From the NCBI GenBank assembly GCA_900708905.1, contig CAADRB010000026.1, forward strand, positions 2,360,594 to 2,424,593: 64,000 bases of DNA, read 5' to 3'. The DNA is from Hymenolepis diminuta (taxonomy: Eukaryota; Platyhelminthes; Cestoda; Cyclophyllidea; Hymenolepididae). Of the stretch, positions 52,001 through 59,700 are shown one piece after another. Under the pieces are notes generated by a model. The model was given only the letters and a program-made list of their open reading frames with translations, searched no databases and was not told the origin of the DNA. A program made the translations under genes and the position numbers. Position 1 is the first letter of the stretch. Every line of letters begins with the position of its first letter.

Positions 52001-54200
52001 CAGTTGATTTCGCGACATTTCACATTCAATAAGAGCCTTCTCTGCCTCGCTTTCCCGATGAAAAGCTTCATTCAGCTGCTCCCGAAGTCTTTCAATTTCG
52101 TTCCTATCTGATTCAAGTCGGTCAATGCGAATATTGGTAAGGCCGGAGTCTGCAGTCATTGCAGACCCAGTCTGATCAATTTTACCACCGGTGGCTCCTT
52201 GTTGTTGTTGCATGCTAGCTTGTTGTTGCGCCGCATTCGCCTTTCCGGACTTCACAGCCTCAACCAGTCGGCGCAAACTTTCTTCTGTGGTAACGAGGCT
52301 GTTCTGCATACTCAAAGCCCTCTTTTCCGCTTCTTCAACTGATTTACTCAACAAACGATTCTCACAGGTGAGTTCATCTATTCGACGGTTCATCGCCTCG
52401 AATTCATTTACTTCAGTACCATCTGGTCCGACTTTGAATCGGGAAGCATTCTTTTCACGCTCTCGCCGCAATTCAGAGTCGGAGTTTTGCAGAGCTTGTA
52501 GCATCGTCTGAAATGGACATAAGTAATGGATACATTTATAAAATTAGAGACCACAACCAACCGATCATTTAAAATTATGTATTTCAAAATGTAAGCTTTC
52601 CTTGTCTACCCAATGGAATAGATTAGAGTTACTAAAAGCGTGATAATGAAGCCAACCACTTATTCACTCTGCTTATTCATGAATCTTATCAAGGATAAGA
52701 TTTTGGTAATAAAGTACACGGCTTTCAATGTAAGGTGAGTTTATTTGTGATTCTTGCATAAACTGATGGCTACTTTTCGTATATGTGTATTCGCTCTCAT
52801 GAGAATGCGTTAAAATTATTTAGTCAAGTACTATCCAGAATCATTGGCCATTGAGTAAGTAGTATAAAACTTGAATTCAAAAAATCAGATGAGGTAAAGA
52901 CTTAGTTTAGTATTCTGGCTTTATTTGTTCGCCTTCGAATGTCACTTGATTTCAGTCGCTTTCCCACGATGTAAAATCTTACCATTGTTTGCTTGACGTA
53001 AATCATATTAAAAACGAAAATTTTTGGAAAATTGTGATTGCTGTAAATTTCATTAAATTTTAAATCTCAGTAAATATAATCCACTTTTGGAATAAAATAT
53101 AGCTTTGATTTAGCTAGAAAATCTTAAAATAGTCATTTTTAAGGTCTAATAAATAGTAAAACTTTAAAAATAACTCTAAAATATTTAATCAATCTGATTA
53201 AAATAAAACAGTTTCTTTTGTCCTATTCAAATAACAGGAGTTTTTCCACTAAATTAAACTGAAGAAATCAATATTTAAATTACAAGACATAATAAAAGAA
53301 ATTCAAGTTTTGTATTAAACCACGTACCTGTTTCTCTAATTGAAGTTGATGGAGATGATCTGCAAGGATCGCATACTTAGCGTTCTCATCTTTTCTCATT
53401 GCACGTTCACGTTTAAGCTCCGGACTCCAGAAGGTGCGAATACTTGTCATGCAGGCATTTAGCTTTTCTTTAGTGACTTCCAGCTCTTGATGAAGTCTGA
53501 CACACTCACGCTGAAGGCCTATGACATCCCCACTATTTGGAAGAGTCATCATTCCTGAACTACCTCCTACAGCTGTACCGTACCCACTATAACCTGTAAC
53601 ACCGGAGAAATTTCCATAATCCATTACGGGATTCATGATTTGAGCTCCACCGCCTAATCCATTTATTCGTTCACTTGCGATGTTACCATAATAATTGTAT
53701 CCGTCAGGATTCGTGCTTATACCGGATGATTGCATGGCACTAGCGTGCTCAGAAAGGCCCTGTCTTTCAAGATTCATATCATAAGATTGTGCCCGGCGGT
53801 GTCCCGCGGACTGCACAGATGTTATATATGAATTTGAGGGTTCGTATGATGTATTTTGATCAGTGAAGTATCCAGGAGGATAGGCTGATCGGCCATAACG
53901 TTGGCTGGATGAATTAAGGTAACCCCTTTGACCAACGGTATAATTTGATCCACGGTCCGCTGATCCGGCACGTCCATCGAGGAGAGATGTTGTGATTGGG
54001 TGAGGGTGATTTTGCGGAGTTGCTCTTTGATTATAAAATGAGCTATCTAATAAGTCCGCGTAAACAGGATCGCGAGCACTGGATGGCCTTGGTCGTTCGG
54101 GGTGGCGCTGTGAAACAGCTGATACATAAGGGTATGTTTGATGAGGACTAGATAGATTAGATGCATACTGCATACTATTCATTAGATCTTCTTGCATCAT
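8426..54200 (-). CDS. Giant ERC/ELKS/CAST (Bruchpilot-related) active-zone protein, 41 exons
   Basis: Exons in transcript order, plus coordinates: 53328-54200, 51995-52507, 48229-48336, 47660-47830, 45169-45336, 42207-42374, 41988-42142, 39897-40161, 37936-38126, 36311-36446, 34836-34967, 33803-33931, 33599-33727, 32060-32371, 30208-30336, 27356-27535, 26856-26930, 25447-25575, 25120-25224, 24293-24421, 22228-22353, 19274-19390, 19059-19184, 18861-18986, 18647-18793, 18442-18564, 18213-18314, 18049-18138, 17751-17966, 16195-16389, 15785-16123, 14141-14245, 13961-14065, 13795-13887, 13345-13707, 13165-13275, 10870-10962, 10614-10763, 9934-10076, 8559-8706, 8426-8470. They sum to 7260 bases (2419 residues plus stop), all with GT-AG borders and a continuous frame. 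ERC proteins scaffold the presynaptic cytomatrix, binding RIM, liprin-alpha and other active-zone proteins, and vertebrate ERC1 also acts at the cell cortex. Family identity rests on exon-by-exon similarity of residues 230-916 and 2349-2405 to vertebrate ERC. About 1390 residues in between have no vertebrate counterpart. Cassette exons could have been missed. Confidence 0.9.
8935..8980. repeat. TA/TG-rich microsatellite
   Basis: An ACATATACATATATATATG run with TGTACGTATGTATATAT following, in the ERC intron between exons 39 and 40. It is a simple repeat with no other content. Confidence 0.6.
8985..9160 (+). repeat. SINE-like element, family A, copy 2
   Basis: The head has a tRNA-like appearance (GTGCACTTGAAATCAGAGG then a degenerate B-box GGTTCCGAGTTTGATGC). 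The tail (GATTTTCTCACCCAGGCACC, then CTTCTCCACCCAAAATAAG) aligns with the family core. It is the most diverged of the longer copies. Confidence 0.5.
10614..14245 (-). CDS. ERC exons 32-38: glutamine/alanine-rich distal coiled coil
   Basis: Residues 1969-2308 in exons of 105, 105, 93, 363, 111, 93 and 150 bases, all phase 0. Exon 35 is the longest of the insert. It has an alanine/glutamine-rich helix (QQLAAAKLSAQQATAEAEN) reminiscent of the glutamine-rich distal part of insect Bruchpilot, though similarity of composition is not proof of homology. Exon 36 ends with QAQPRSPTFDE, a proline-containing break. Exons 37 and 38 return to strongly charged heptads (LKKELDKRDVVIAKLEKE). Confidence 0.88.
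11049..11089. repeat. Two adjacent perfect hairpins
   Basis: CACCTGAC, a TAA loop and GTCAGGTG (11049-11067) form a perfect 8-base stem. Four bases later TTTACGG, a CATTA loop and CCGTAAA (11071-11089) form a perfect 7-base stem. They lie in the intron between ERC exons 36 and 37. The role is unknown; they could be a remnant of a mobile element. Confidence 0.6.
15785..17966 (-). CDS. ERC exons 29-31: longer coiled-coil exons with a second hinge
   Basis: Residues 1719-1968 in exons of 216, 195 and 339 bases, all phase 0. Exons 29 and 30 are continuous heptads (IRQLTEQVERNTALTRL, LHEQITTLRQNISEM). Exon 31 starts with about 40 non-helical residues rich in glycine, serine, tyrosine and methionine (GGMRSYGTTGSNILGRPA, GYSDMMYTSTGAIMTGG), similar in composition to the head encoded by exon 1. 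It then resumes coiled coil (LSRELDRLHTEHEAMKSQ). Confidence 0.9.
18049..22353 (-). CDS. ERC exons 21-28: clustered six-heptad exons
   Basis: Residues 1400-1718 in exons of 126, 117, 126, 126, 147, 123, 102 and 90 bases, all phase 0. Introns from 18.1 to 19.3 kb are mostly 67-89 bases, so exons 22-28 lie almost back to back. Typical coiled-coil phrases are KKKIHSLESELKAQHDD, LEYTKDRLAEVETE and MQKRIEEREQRLRKLE. Exon 25 ends with TISPISSSPTPRFMR, a short proline-directed phosphorylation-type loop that interrupts the helix. Confidence 0.9.
21700..21860 (+). repeat. SINE-like element, family A, copy 3
   Basis: A tRNA-like head (CCAGTGACGCAGTGATAAAC, comparable to GTGATAGCGCAGTGGCCACC at 63.6 kb) is followed by the family tail (GTAGAAATGCGAATTTCTCA, TAAGAGCGGATC, then CTTTCCATCTACTCTAATTA). 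It lies in the intron between ERC exons 21 and 22. Confidence 0.55.
24293..30336 (-). CDS. ERC exons 15-20: repeat-like coiled-coil block
   Basis: Residues 1151-1399 in exons of 129, 180, 75, 129, 105 and 129 bases. All enter and leave in phase 0. Exon 16 begins with a short non-helical piece (STAGITGLVDWQSQISG) and then returns to heptads (LQNSLQERENELIRIQ). The end of exon 17 is set at ATT/GTAGGT, because the neighbouring GTTTTC donor would break the frame of exon 18. Recurrent charged phrases such as LQEREAKLEQQE and LEREDKIKLLEF resemble those of other exons in the insert. Confidence 0.88.
25659..25679 (+). repeat. G-rich tract with three long G runs
   Basis: Runs of six, six and five guanines are separated by AGC and a single T, in otherwise AT-rich intron between ERC exons 17 and 18. 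On the transcribed RNA this is a C-rich tract. On the DNA it is a G-quadruplex candidate. Confidence 0.6.
32060..32371 (-). CDS. ERC exon 14: glycine/serine-rich hinge
   Basis: Residues 1047-1150 in a 312-base phase-0 exon. Most of it is not coiled coil. It is rich in glycine, serine, alanine and proline (SGPSGLLSQGAFGQSG, GSSSAAAGAGSLTPGGIG), with charged residues only at the end (LLGRLLHEKETM). It separates two long coiled-coil blocks and is probably a flexible hinge. The acceptor is ATTATAG and the donor ATG/GTACGT. No homologous hinge is known to me in vertebrate ERC at this place. Confidence 0.85.
33530..33562. repeat. TA microsatellite
   Basis: A GATATATATATATATATACA run continuing as TATGTATATA, just downstream (on the minus strand) of the donor of ERC exon 13. 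It is a simple repeat. Confidence 0.65.
33599..34967 (-). CDS. ERC exons 11-13: start of the extended coiled coil
   Basis: Residues 917-1046 in exons of 132, 129 and 129 bases, all phase 0. Exon 11 (AEKEVRVRELEQALRES, AEREAHVASRED) still recalls the AEKEAHLANL stretch that lies just before the C-terminal block of vertebrate ERC, so the expansion probably starts here. Exon 12 (STVEHLQRERNNLSSQL) and exon 13 (YIPELEKLRQTNQESNLR) are uninterrupted heptad coiled coil. The intron between exons 12 and 13 is only 75 bases. Confidence 0.88.
35571..35930 (+). mobile_element. Candidate solo LTR or LTR-like promoter remnant
   Basis: The segment starts TGTTATAAT. It carries a GC-richer promoter-like middle (GAGCCAATCAG, then an 8-base stem GCCCAACG/CGTTGGGC at 35749-35776) and two ATTAAA words in TATTAAACTCTTATTAAAC, and ends just before TGGTGCTGACAGAAGG. 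That sequence has the TGG start expected of a tRNA primer-binding site. No coding remnant or second LTR is visible, and the TG...CA end rule is not met cleanly. It could instead be an unrelated MITE or an intronic regulatory island. Confidence 0.3.
36311..48336 (-). CDS. ERC exons 3-10: conserved central coiled coil
   Basis: Residues 463-916. The match to vertebrate ERC is close and ordered: ESKILTLENEIRLLEDEI for DTKIASLERNIRDLEDEI (exon 4); LTSELSKRDNEIYALQSRLE for LKQELSKKESELLALQTKLE (exon 5); DFRKRLKEKEGLLEKKSK and LKERKISLLQRK for LRLRLEEKESFLNKKTK and VKERKINVLQKK (exon 6); ERLKEARER for ERLKEQRER (exon 7/8 join); KLQSEVDRLL for KAQAEVDRLL (exon 9); IGSLKRSQQADRKKNTQML for VANLKHNQQLEKKKNAQLL (exon 10). 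Joins 7/8 and 9/10 are phase 2; the others are phase 0. This is the Cast-type coiled coil that in vertebrates mediates multimerisation and binding of other active-zone proteins. Confidence 0.92.
38560..38870 (-). repeat. Repeat family B, copy 1 (inverted)
   Basis: The reverse complement matches the copy at 49855-50160, including an exact 29-base identity (38724-38752 against 49898-49926). The outer part (GTTGAGAAGGCAAAAGTGG, then CTTACAGTCGTAAAATA) matches the inverted copy at 51185-51500. It lies in the intron between ERC exons 8 and 9. Confidence 0.75.
41555..41850 (+). repeat. Repeat family B, copy 2
   Basis: Shares AAGCACTGAACATCG, a CAAATGAAATAAGAAC word, a TTTTGATCCCCTCCGC tract and a TTAACCGATTTCAGTTACTT end with the other plus-orientation copies. 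It lies between ERC exons 7 and 8. Confidence 0.75.
48840..49010 (+). repeat. SINE-like element, family A, copy 4
   Basis: The left part is only loosely tRNA-like (GCGCTGGTAGAACAGCAG). The right part (GAATTCTAGTCCCTCATC, CGAGTCTCCATGATGCTACT, then ATGAGTGTTAAAAAACTTTT) is a clear match to the family core. It lies in the intron between ERC exons 2 and 3. Confidence 0.6.
49855..50160 (+). repeat. Repeat family B, copy 3
   Basis: Carries the family order: GTAGTAAGACCAACCC, then AAGCACTGAACATCGTAG, AAATCAAATGAAGTAAGAC, TTGATCTCCTGCCC and AACCGGTTTTAGTCTCC. It is the best preserved plus-orientation copy and pairs as an inverted repeat with the copy at 51185-51500 in the same ERC intron. Confidence 0.75.
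50445..50605. promoter_or_regulatory. GC-rich, CpG-containing island with a CCAAT box in ERC intron 2
   Basis: Within strongly AT-rich intron, this stretch has many CpG dinucleotides (GGCGGAGTGAACGAACGCG, GCAGGTGTCGCGTGTAC) and an ACCAATCAGCG motif. It could be an internal promoter for a shorter ERC isoform starting at exon 3, or a remnant of a mobile element. No initiating exon can be identified, so the call is tentative. Confidence 0.25.
51185..51500 (-). repeat. Repeat family B, copy 4 (inverted)
   Basis: Matches copy 1 in the same orientation: AAAGGGAAAATCAAAAAC for AAAGGGAGGAGACC, TTTTCGGATTCG, GTTGAGAAGGCAAAGTG and CTTACAGTCTTAAAATAG. Short open frames on the plus strand here (51120-51450) belong to the repeat and are not genes. 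Confidence 0.7.
51995..52507 (-). CDS. ERC exon 2: coiled coil with a glutamine-rich break
   Basis: Encodes residues 292-462. It opens with TMLQALQNSDSELRRERE, matching the LTIQALQDELRTQRD segment of vertebrate ERC. Two helical stretches (around FEAMNRRIDELTCENRLL and IERLREQLNEAFHRESE) flank a non-helical insert containing AAQQQASMQQQQGATGG. The acceptor is CATTTCAG and the donor AAT/GTAAGT. The open frame on the opposite strand (52191-52511) is a shadow of this exon. Confidence 0.9.
52835..52985 (+). repeat. Repeat family B, copy 5 (partial)
   Basis: Only the right half is recognisable: AAAAAATCAGATGAGGTAAAG, a pyrimidine-rich middle, and TGATTTCAGTCGCTTTCCC. It lies in the intron between ERC exons 1 and 2. 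Confidence 0.5.
53328..54200 (-). CDS. ERC exon 1: start, disordered head, ERC signature
   Basis: Encodes residues 1-291. The ATG at 54198-54200 (MMQEDL) is preceded in frame by a TGA about 24 codons upstream, which fixes the start. An AATAG sits 7 bases before the ATG and could be a cis- or spliced-leader acceptor. Residues 1 to about 225 are rich in serine, tyrosine, glycine and glutamine (for example RPRPSSARDPVYADLLD, GHRRAQSYDM) and look disordered, like the head of vertebrate ERC. The end of the exon carries the family hallmark TFWSPELKRERAMRK, preceded by RLHQELEVTKEKLNACMTSI. This matches the TFWSPELKKER block of ERC1 and ERC2. The donor is CAG/GTACGT. Confidence 0.92.
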
Positions 54201-56620
54201 TGTATATCTATTTAATGAAACACAATTGTATGGATTTCACATAGGCTTTGTACATCCATATTACCCTCTAGACGCCAAAGATTTTCAAGGTTATTTATGC
54301 AAACTGGAAAAACACTTACATTTAAATTTATAATGAATTGTAAATTAATTCCAAATTTAGCTTAAATTATATTAAATATTTAAAATTAAGTATTATCTCT
54401 TTAAGAAATTCGTATCAGTTCGTTAAGGTATTTCAGTCCTGTTCAATGAATACATACAAGAATAAAATTTACTTTAAGAAAAAAATTTAGTCAGAAAAAT
54501 GCTTAGATTAAACCCTATTAAAATGGTTTTAAACATAATAAAAATTTGTATTCTGTTTGTCTTTCGAAAAATTAATTATCTTTACTCTCATTAGCCCTTT
54601 GAATGAAAAAATCTTCAAACTGCCTAAACACTTTTTCGCATCTTTGTTCCTGTACTTGTGAAGACGATTTCAATTTTATTATGGTACTCTCTGCCAAAAG
54701 TTATCATTTAGAGTTGTGCTTAAATCAGACCTATATTTTCAGGTTACTGTGTTTTCATTATGCCACTCAATCAAAATTTCGACAAATTTTATAAATATTT
54801 TCCACCCATTCATATAGCTGCATTAGCAACATTTGCATATCTTGCAAAATTATGCAATACAATCTTACAGAGTCAAATATTTCTCTTGGTGATTATTGTC
54901 CCGAAATTAGCCATATTGAGACATGCCAACTAATTTCACTCCCGGCTACATTGCACGCAAATAACTTTTTAATTTGATTGGCATATTGCAAATAATGTAT
55001 TCCGCGACGAATGTTATAAATAACCACCAAGTCGAAATATTAGATTAAAGATTGCAAAAGAGATTCATGAAGCTCATTAATTATACTTAAAAATGAATTG
55101 TAACGAAGTAGTTAACAGTAAATTACATATTCCTCCCATGCCTAATCTAGGCAGCTCACAAATGTAAAATCTTGGATACATTGAATTTAAGTCATGTGAA
55201 AAAGAAGGCCTTTATCTTAAGAGACGGAAAACATCATTAAAAGGGTCGTGGACTCATGTGAACTTAGATAAGTAGAGAATGCTTTAAAACATAACCGGAT
55301 CTGCAAACACAAATATTCAATGCACTGCACTGCGAAGCATTAACGAATAAAAGAAAAAATGTTTTAATAATGATACGTTCTTTTATAAATGGTTTCGTAA
55401 TTAGCATATTGTGCTGATTTTCCGATAAAAAATATTACATACACTAATTCTGCCTAGTTACTTACGAATTCGGATCAGTTAGAAATTGAATTCTTGCACA
55501 TCGATTAATTGGTCAACTCCAAAGAATCACATTCTGAAAAAGTAAAATATCTCTGAATAACGAATGGGTATGTACCGAATAATGATTCTTTTCCTTTATT
55601 AACTGAGTAATATAGGTGCAACTACTTGTTTAGATTTTCATTATTTTGCAAAACACCACAAAGAGACACATAAAGGTCAAAAACCCCTTCAAGTAGACAA
55701 AGTATAAAATACTGTCTTATAGCAGATTAAAAAAATACCATAAGACTATATGAATCACTCAGAATATCCTAACAGGATATATTTGAAGTAGCACGAGGTA
55801 ATAAAAATTGAAATTAAATAAATTTGCCTAATCTATGTTCATTTATAAGTATTTGTCTATTATTTTGTATCTATATTTATATAAAATGTAGATGAAAATC
55901 TTTTGTGATTTGCTCTAAATAGCCTGTGATATTAGATAGTTTTAATCACTAATGTTACAAGAGGTAACGTATATTTAAATAAAAATCTTATTCGCCGAAC
56001 TTTAGAAATCAGACGTATTTAACTCGGAAAAGCGTAAGCATCAGAATTGTCAGTTGAAAAACAAGACTAGTTCTGTTATTAAAGATGATTTCTTATCAGT
56101 TAATCTTTAGTATTTGCATACCTTCTTAAATTTGTAATAAAAAAACATTTTTAAATAGCGAAATACTGCCAATTTAACGCCATGGTATTGAAGTACATTT
56201 CATACTCTCGATTAGTGCCAACTCAGGCATTTTATTAAAAGAACATTTTGAGTGGAAGATTATTTTATTTCATTTTTACCCTTACTGAAGAATGCAATTT
56301 CAGATTTTGGCTATAATAATAAACGCCAACTAGTGCATTATAGATTTATGCGCGAAGACATATGTAAAATGGGCGAAATAAAACTCATTTTGCAAAATTT
56401 TCAAAAACTACTCATGCGATTTGTTATTAGGCGTATGATAATTTTTGCAAATGATTAAGTAGATCATTTGTTGGCAATTCTTCAATATTTAGGCAAACCT
56501 TGAATCTACCAATCAGTATGTCGGATTAATAATTACACCCGCCCATGTAGTTGCTGTCCCGCAACTTTAGCAATTTGGAATTATCAATGAAACTGATTCC
56601 TTTCTTTACTCGGACTCATT
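54201..56620. other. Divergent intergenic region between ERC and insulin receptor starts
   Basis: About 2.4 kb of AT-rich DNA between two oppositely directed start codons. It should hold the promoters and 5' UTRs of both genes. I see no convincing TATA box pair, CpG island or conserved motif, and no gene. Open frames at 54603-54794 and 56252-56458 lack motifs and are not called. Upstream non-coding exons of either gene may lie here. Confidence 0.55.
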
Positions 56621-56753
56621 ATGCTAAAAATATTTGCACATTGTAGGGATAAAATTTTTTTGCGTGCTATCCTTCTTCTTGTAATGCAATGCGTTTATAT
56701 TGCATTATCACAATCTCAGGATCTCAAAATTTTTACTCAATATAATGAAACAA
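56621..56753 (+). CDS. Insulin receptor exon 1: signal peptide
   Basis: Starts at the ATG at 56621 (MLKIFAHCRDKIFLRAILLL), with a basic n-region and a hydrophobic stretch to about residue 30 (VMQCVYIALS). It ends at ACAA/GTATGT in phase 1. Reading through gives a stop soon after, so the donor is probably used. The start is reasonable but not proven, since a longer 5' exon is possible. Confidence 0.65.
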
Positions 56754-59700
56754 GTATGTTTAAGTTTAACGTACTAATTCAGTTAAGTTTGTGGTGATTT
56801 CGATATTCGGAAACCATCTTCAATCACGAGGATTGAGAATTGTACTGTCATCGAAGGAAGTCTTTGTATTTTGATGACTCAGTTACAACCAAATGCTTCT
56901 CTACCCAATCTTCGGGAAATCACTGGTTTTCTTGTCATATATGATCTCACCGGATTAGATGGATTGGGGAGGCTTTTTCCTAATTTAACCGTCATTCGTG
57001 GAAGATCTCTAATTTTTAACTTTGCACTTGTGATCCGAAGTACCTCCCTAAAAGTAAATTTGCCGTTTTTAATCTTTATCTATTATCATATTCGTTTGTT
57101 TGCAGAGTTAGTACATATGGGTTAAATCAGCTAACATATGGGTATTAGCCTTCATTTTATTATTTAGTTTTAAGAGTATTTCTATTTGTTCGTGGTTGTT
57201 TAGAACTTTCTAAAGCGCTGGTTTACGATGACTTGTCCATCTGCAATAATTTTTGTCACTTGTTATGATCTGAGTCCTCTTCTATCAGGATTTGTTGCAC
57301 TTTTAGTAATAAGTAACTAGAAATCAGGATATGTAGGACATTCTAAACTGCGTTAAGTATCATATAGTTCTATTCACCGTAGGTATTATTCGTAGTTGGT
57401 AGATATGGCAGTAAGGACTTGACTGCTGGAGTACGGTATGAAACGGAGCTTTTATAATTTTAGAGTTAACAAAGGCGTTTAAAATAAGCTAAGAAATAAA
57501 TGGCAATCTGTGTGTAAACGTAAGATAATTAAACAGTTAGGGAATATTATGAACTGATGGTCCCTCCTTTAGTGATTGACGGACGTATTTGCGCTTCCCT
57601 GGCAATGTATGTCAACATCTCGGCCTTTCCGCAGGTGGTTAATTTTGAGACAGTTTGGAGTTGTTGATAACTTGTCTATAAACGCAAGCTTAGAGTTAGT
57701 AATTGTAAATTGTAACCAGTTTACAAAATTTTAAAATAATAAATATATGTACATACTTTTTCAATGAACAAATAAAATATGTATATACGCTTTTAAAAGC
57801 GAACTAAAACCGAGCTATTATAATGTACCCTCAGTCAAAGGAATTTTTAGCTCAAGTGAGTTGATGTTTCCGATGGCTGTCCAGATGCGCAGTTTTTACC
57901 TATACGAGAGCACTTACAGCGTCTAAAATCAGTTTTTTTTCTGTTATCGGATATGAATTCTTAATGAAAAAAAGGTATAACAGATGCCGATTAACTGAAT
58001 GACCAATCGTACCGGTTAAGTCTGATTTCTAGAGCGATAGCAAAAAGTGAGTTTCGTCAGGTAAACTAGAATGCTACCAGTCTAAAAGCGATGACTACTG
58101 GATCGCTTGGGAAATAATACGTGTGTCTTTACTAAAGGAGTTTAGTAAAGAGATGTTTTGCATACTGGCGAATACTTACTCTAAGTTTCCCCGTTTCTGA
58201 TATTTTTTATCTTTTACTGTGTGTTAATTATCCTCCCTCTTCCTGAAACTGTATTAATAATCTGCATAGACAGATGTTTTGTAGACGGAAATCGCCTTTA
58301 AATACCCATAACTGAGCATAAATATTTACGATTTGTAATCATAGGAAAACATAAATGTAGCTTCTAATAGGGGGTTGTCGTGGCGCAAGATTGGGGTACC
58401 CAAACATTAAGCTATTAAACATAAAAATTAAGGTGGGCTAAAATCCTTCATCCCAAATGCACTTATTTCCCAGATCAATTGTACCCCCAATTCTAAATAC
58501 TGGGAAGTATCCGAATACGTCTATTCAAGAAAGGTACAAGATGGTCTGTGTCTTGGATGTTTGCTTCACATAGTTTTAAATTACAAAATGAATTTTTTGG
58601 GCATGTTCTCTCTGTTAGCTTTGAGATAAGGATGCAAAACTCTTATCAAACCAAGAGATGGTAGAAAATACGTCAGAGTGAATGGGGAGTTTTGTTGAAG
58701 TATAGTTTACAAGTTAGGCTAAGAATGATTTCTTTGTTAATTAGGTCGTTCACCTTCTTTTCTTATTCTCCGAAGCTGTTTAAACCGATGAGGTGGTTAT
58801 TCGTGCTATCTAGCTAATTTTTTCCTCCTGATAGTCAAGAGCAGCTATTTGATGCTAGCTAAGAAGTTGTAATACTGACTGGAAACTGTTTTTTTACTAA
58901 AATTATCACTTTTCTATCATAGACACTAATTCTGCCATCACTTCGTGTTATTCAACGCGGTGGAGTACGCATCGATATAAACCCCAATCTGTGCTACGTT
59001 AGGACGGTGAACTGGTCATACATACTGGGAAATCAGACTTCGGCTGCAGCACCAATTCGCCTCTTCACAAATCGTTTAATTTGTCCCGATACTTGTCAAC
59101 CTGAATGTGCGACTCCGACTACTGAACCTAGGGGCTTATCTGCTGATTCAAAATCCAAGCCAAATAAAAAAGAAGCCATCCACTGCTGGTCGTCTTCTCA
59201 TTGCCAATCAAGTAAGTAATCTATGTATCGATAGAATAATAAGGATAATGTGCATCATACAATTAAGACAGTCGGCTGCATAATTATAAGATTAAAATTT
59301 GTGGATGGGAGAAGGATTGGAGCATCTGGTCTATAGTGTGCTGGATTTTTGCTTTGTTAGAGAGGCTTTGTTAGATGAAATTGAGGCATTTGTGCTGTTA
59401 ATTTTTCGCTTCATTCTCAAATGGTCCTTCGATGAGACTCGCATTGGTTCTGATATGTGGCGTTTTAACCACTTCTTGTCCTATATGTGACTTAAAGCAT
59501 CCGAAAATAGGGTATTTGAGGTTCTTGTTGGTCGTGCCTGTGGAACAGTGAACTTCTCTGCGGACATTCCTATACAATTAATGACCTCACATTTCACCGT
59601 CTTTGCATGAATCCCATTTACAACCGATTCGACCTTGTTGGTTGTTTTAGCCACCATAGACCGAATAAACCAGGAAGTCTTCTTAGCAGTATTGATTAAT

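Larger units (their letters stand above)
8707..53327 (-). other. Long introns of the ERC gene
   Basis: Introns above about 1 kb span 8707-9933, 10963-13164, 14246-15784, 16390-17750, 19391-22227, 22354-24292, 25576-26855, 27536-30207, 30337-32059, 32372-33598, 34968-36310, 36447-37935, 38127-39896, 40162-41987, 42375-45168, 45337-47659 and 48337-51994. They are AT-rich. I see no nested gene in either strand; the open frames in them are short, lack motifs and have intron-like composition. They hold the repeats, the LTR-like segment, the hairpins and the GC-rich island listed separately. The remaining introns are short, mostly 65-130 bases, apart from 10077-10613, 24422-25119, 25225-25446, 26931-27355, 47831-48228 and 52508-53327. 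Confidence 0.7.

Noticed and set aside
52191..52511. 106-codon cysteine/serine-rich plus-strand frame
   Set aside because: Exact antisense shadow of ERC exon 2, which has clear coiled-coil homology.
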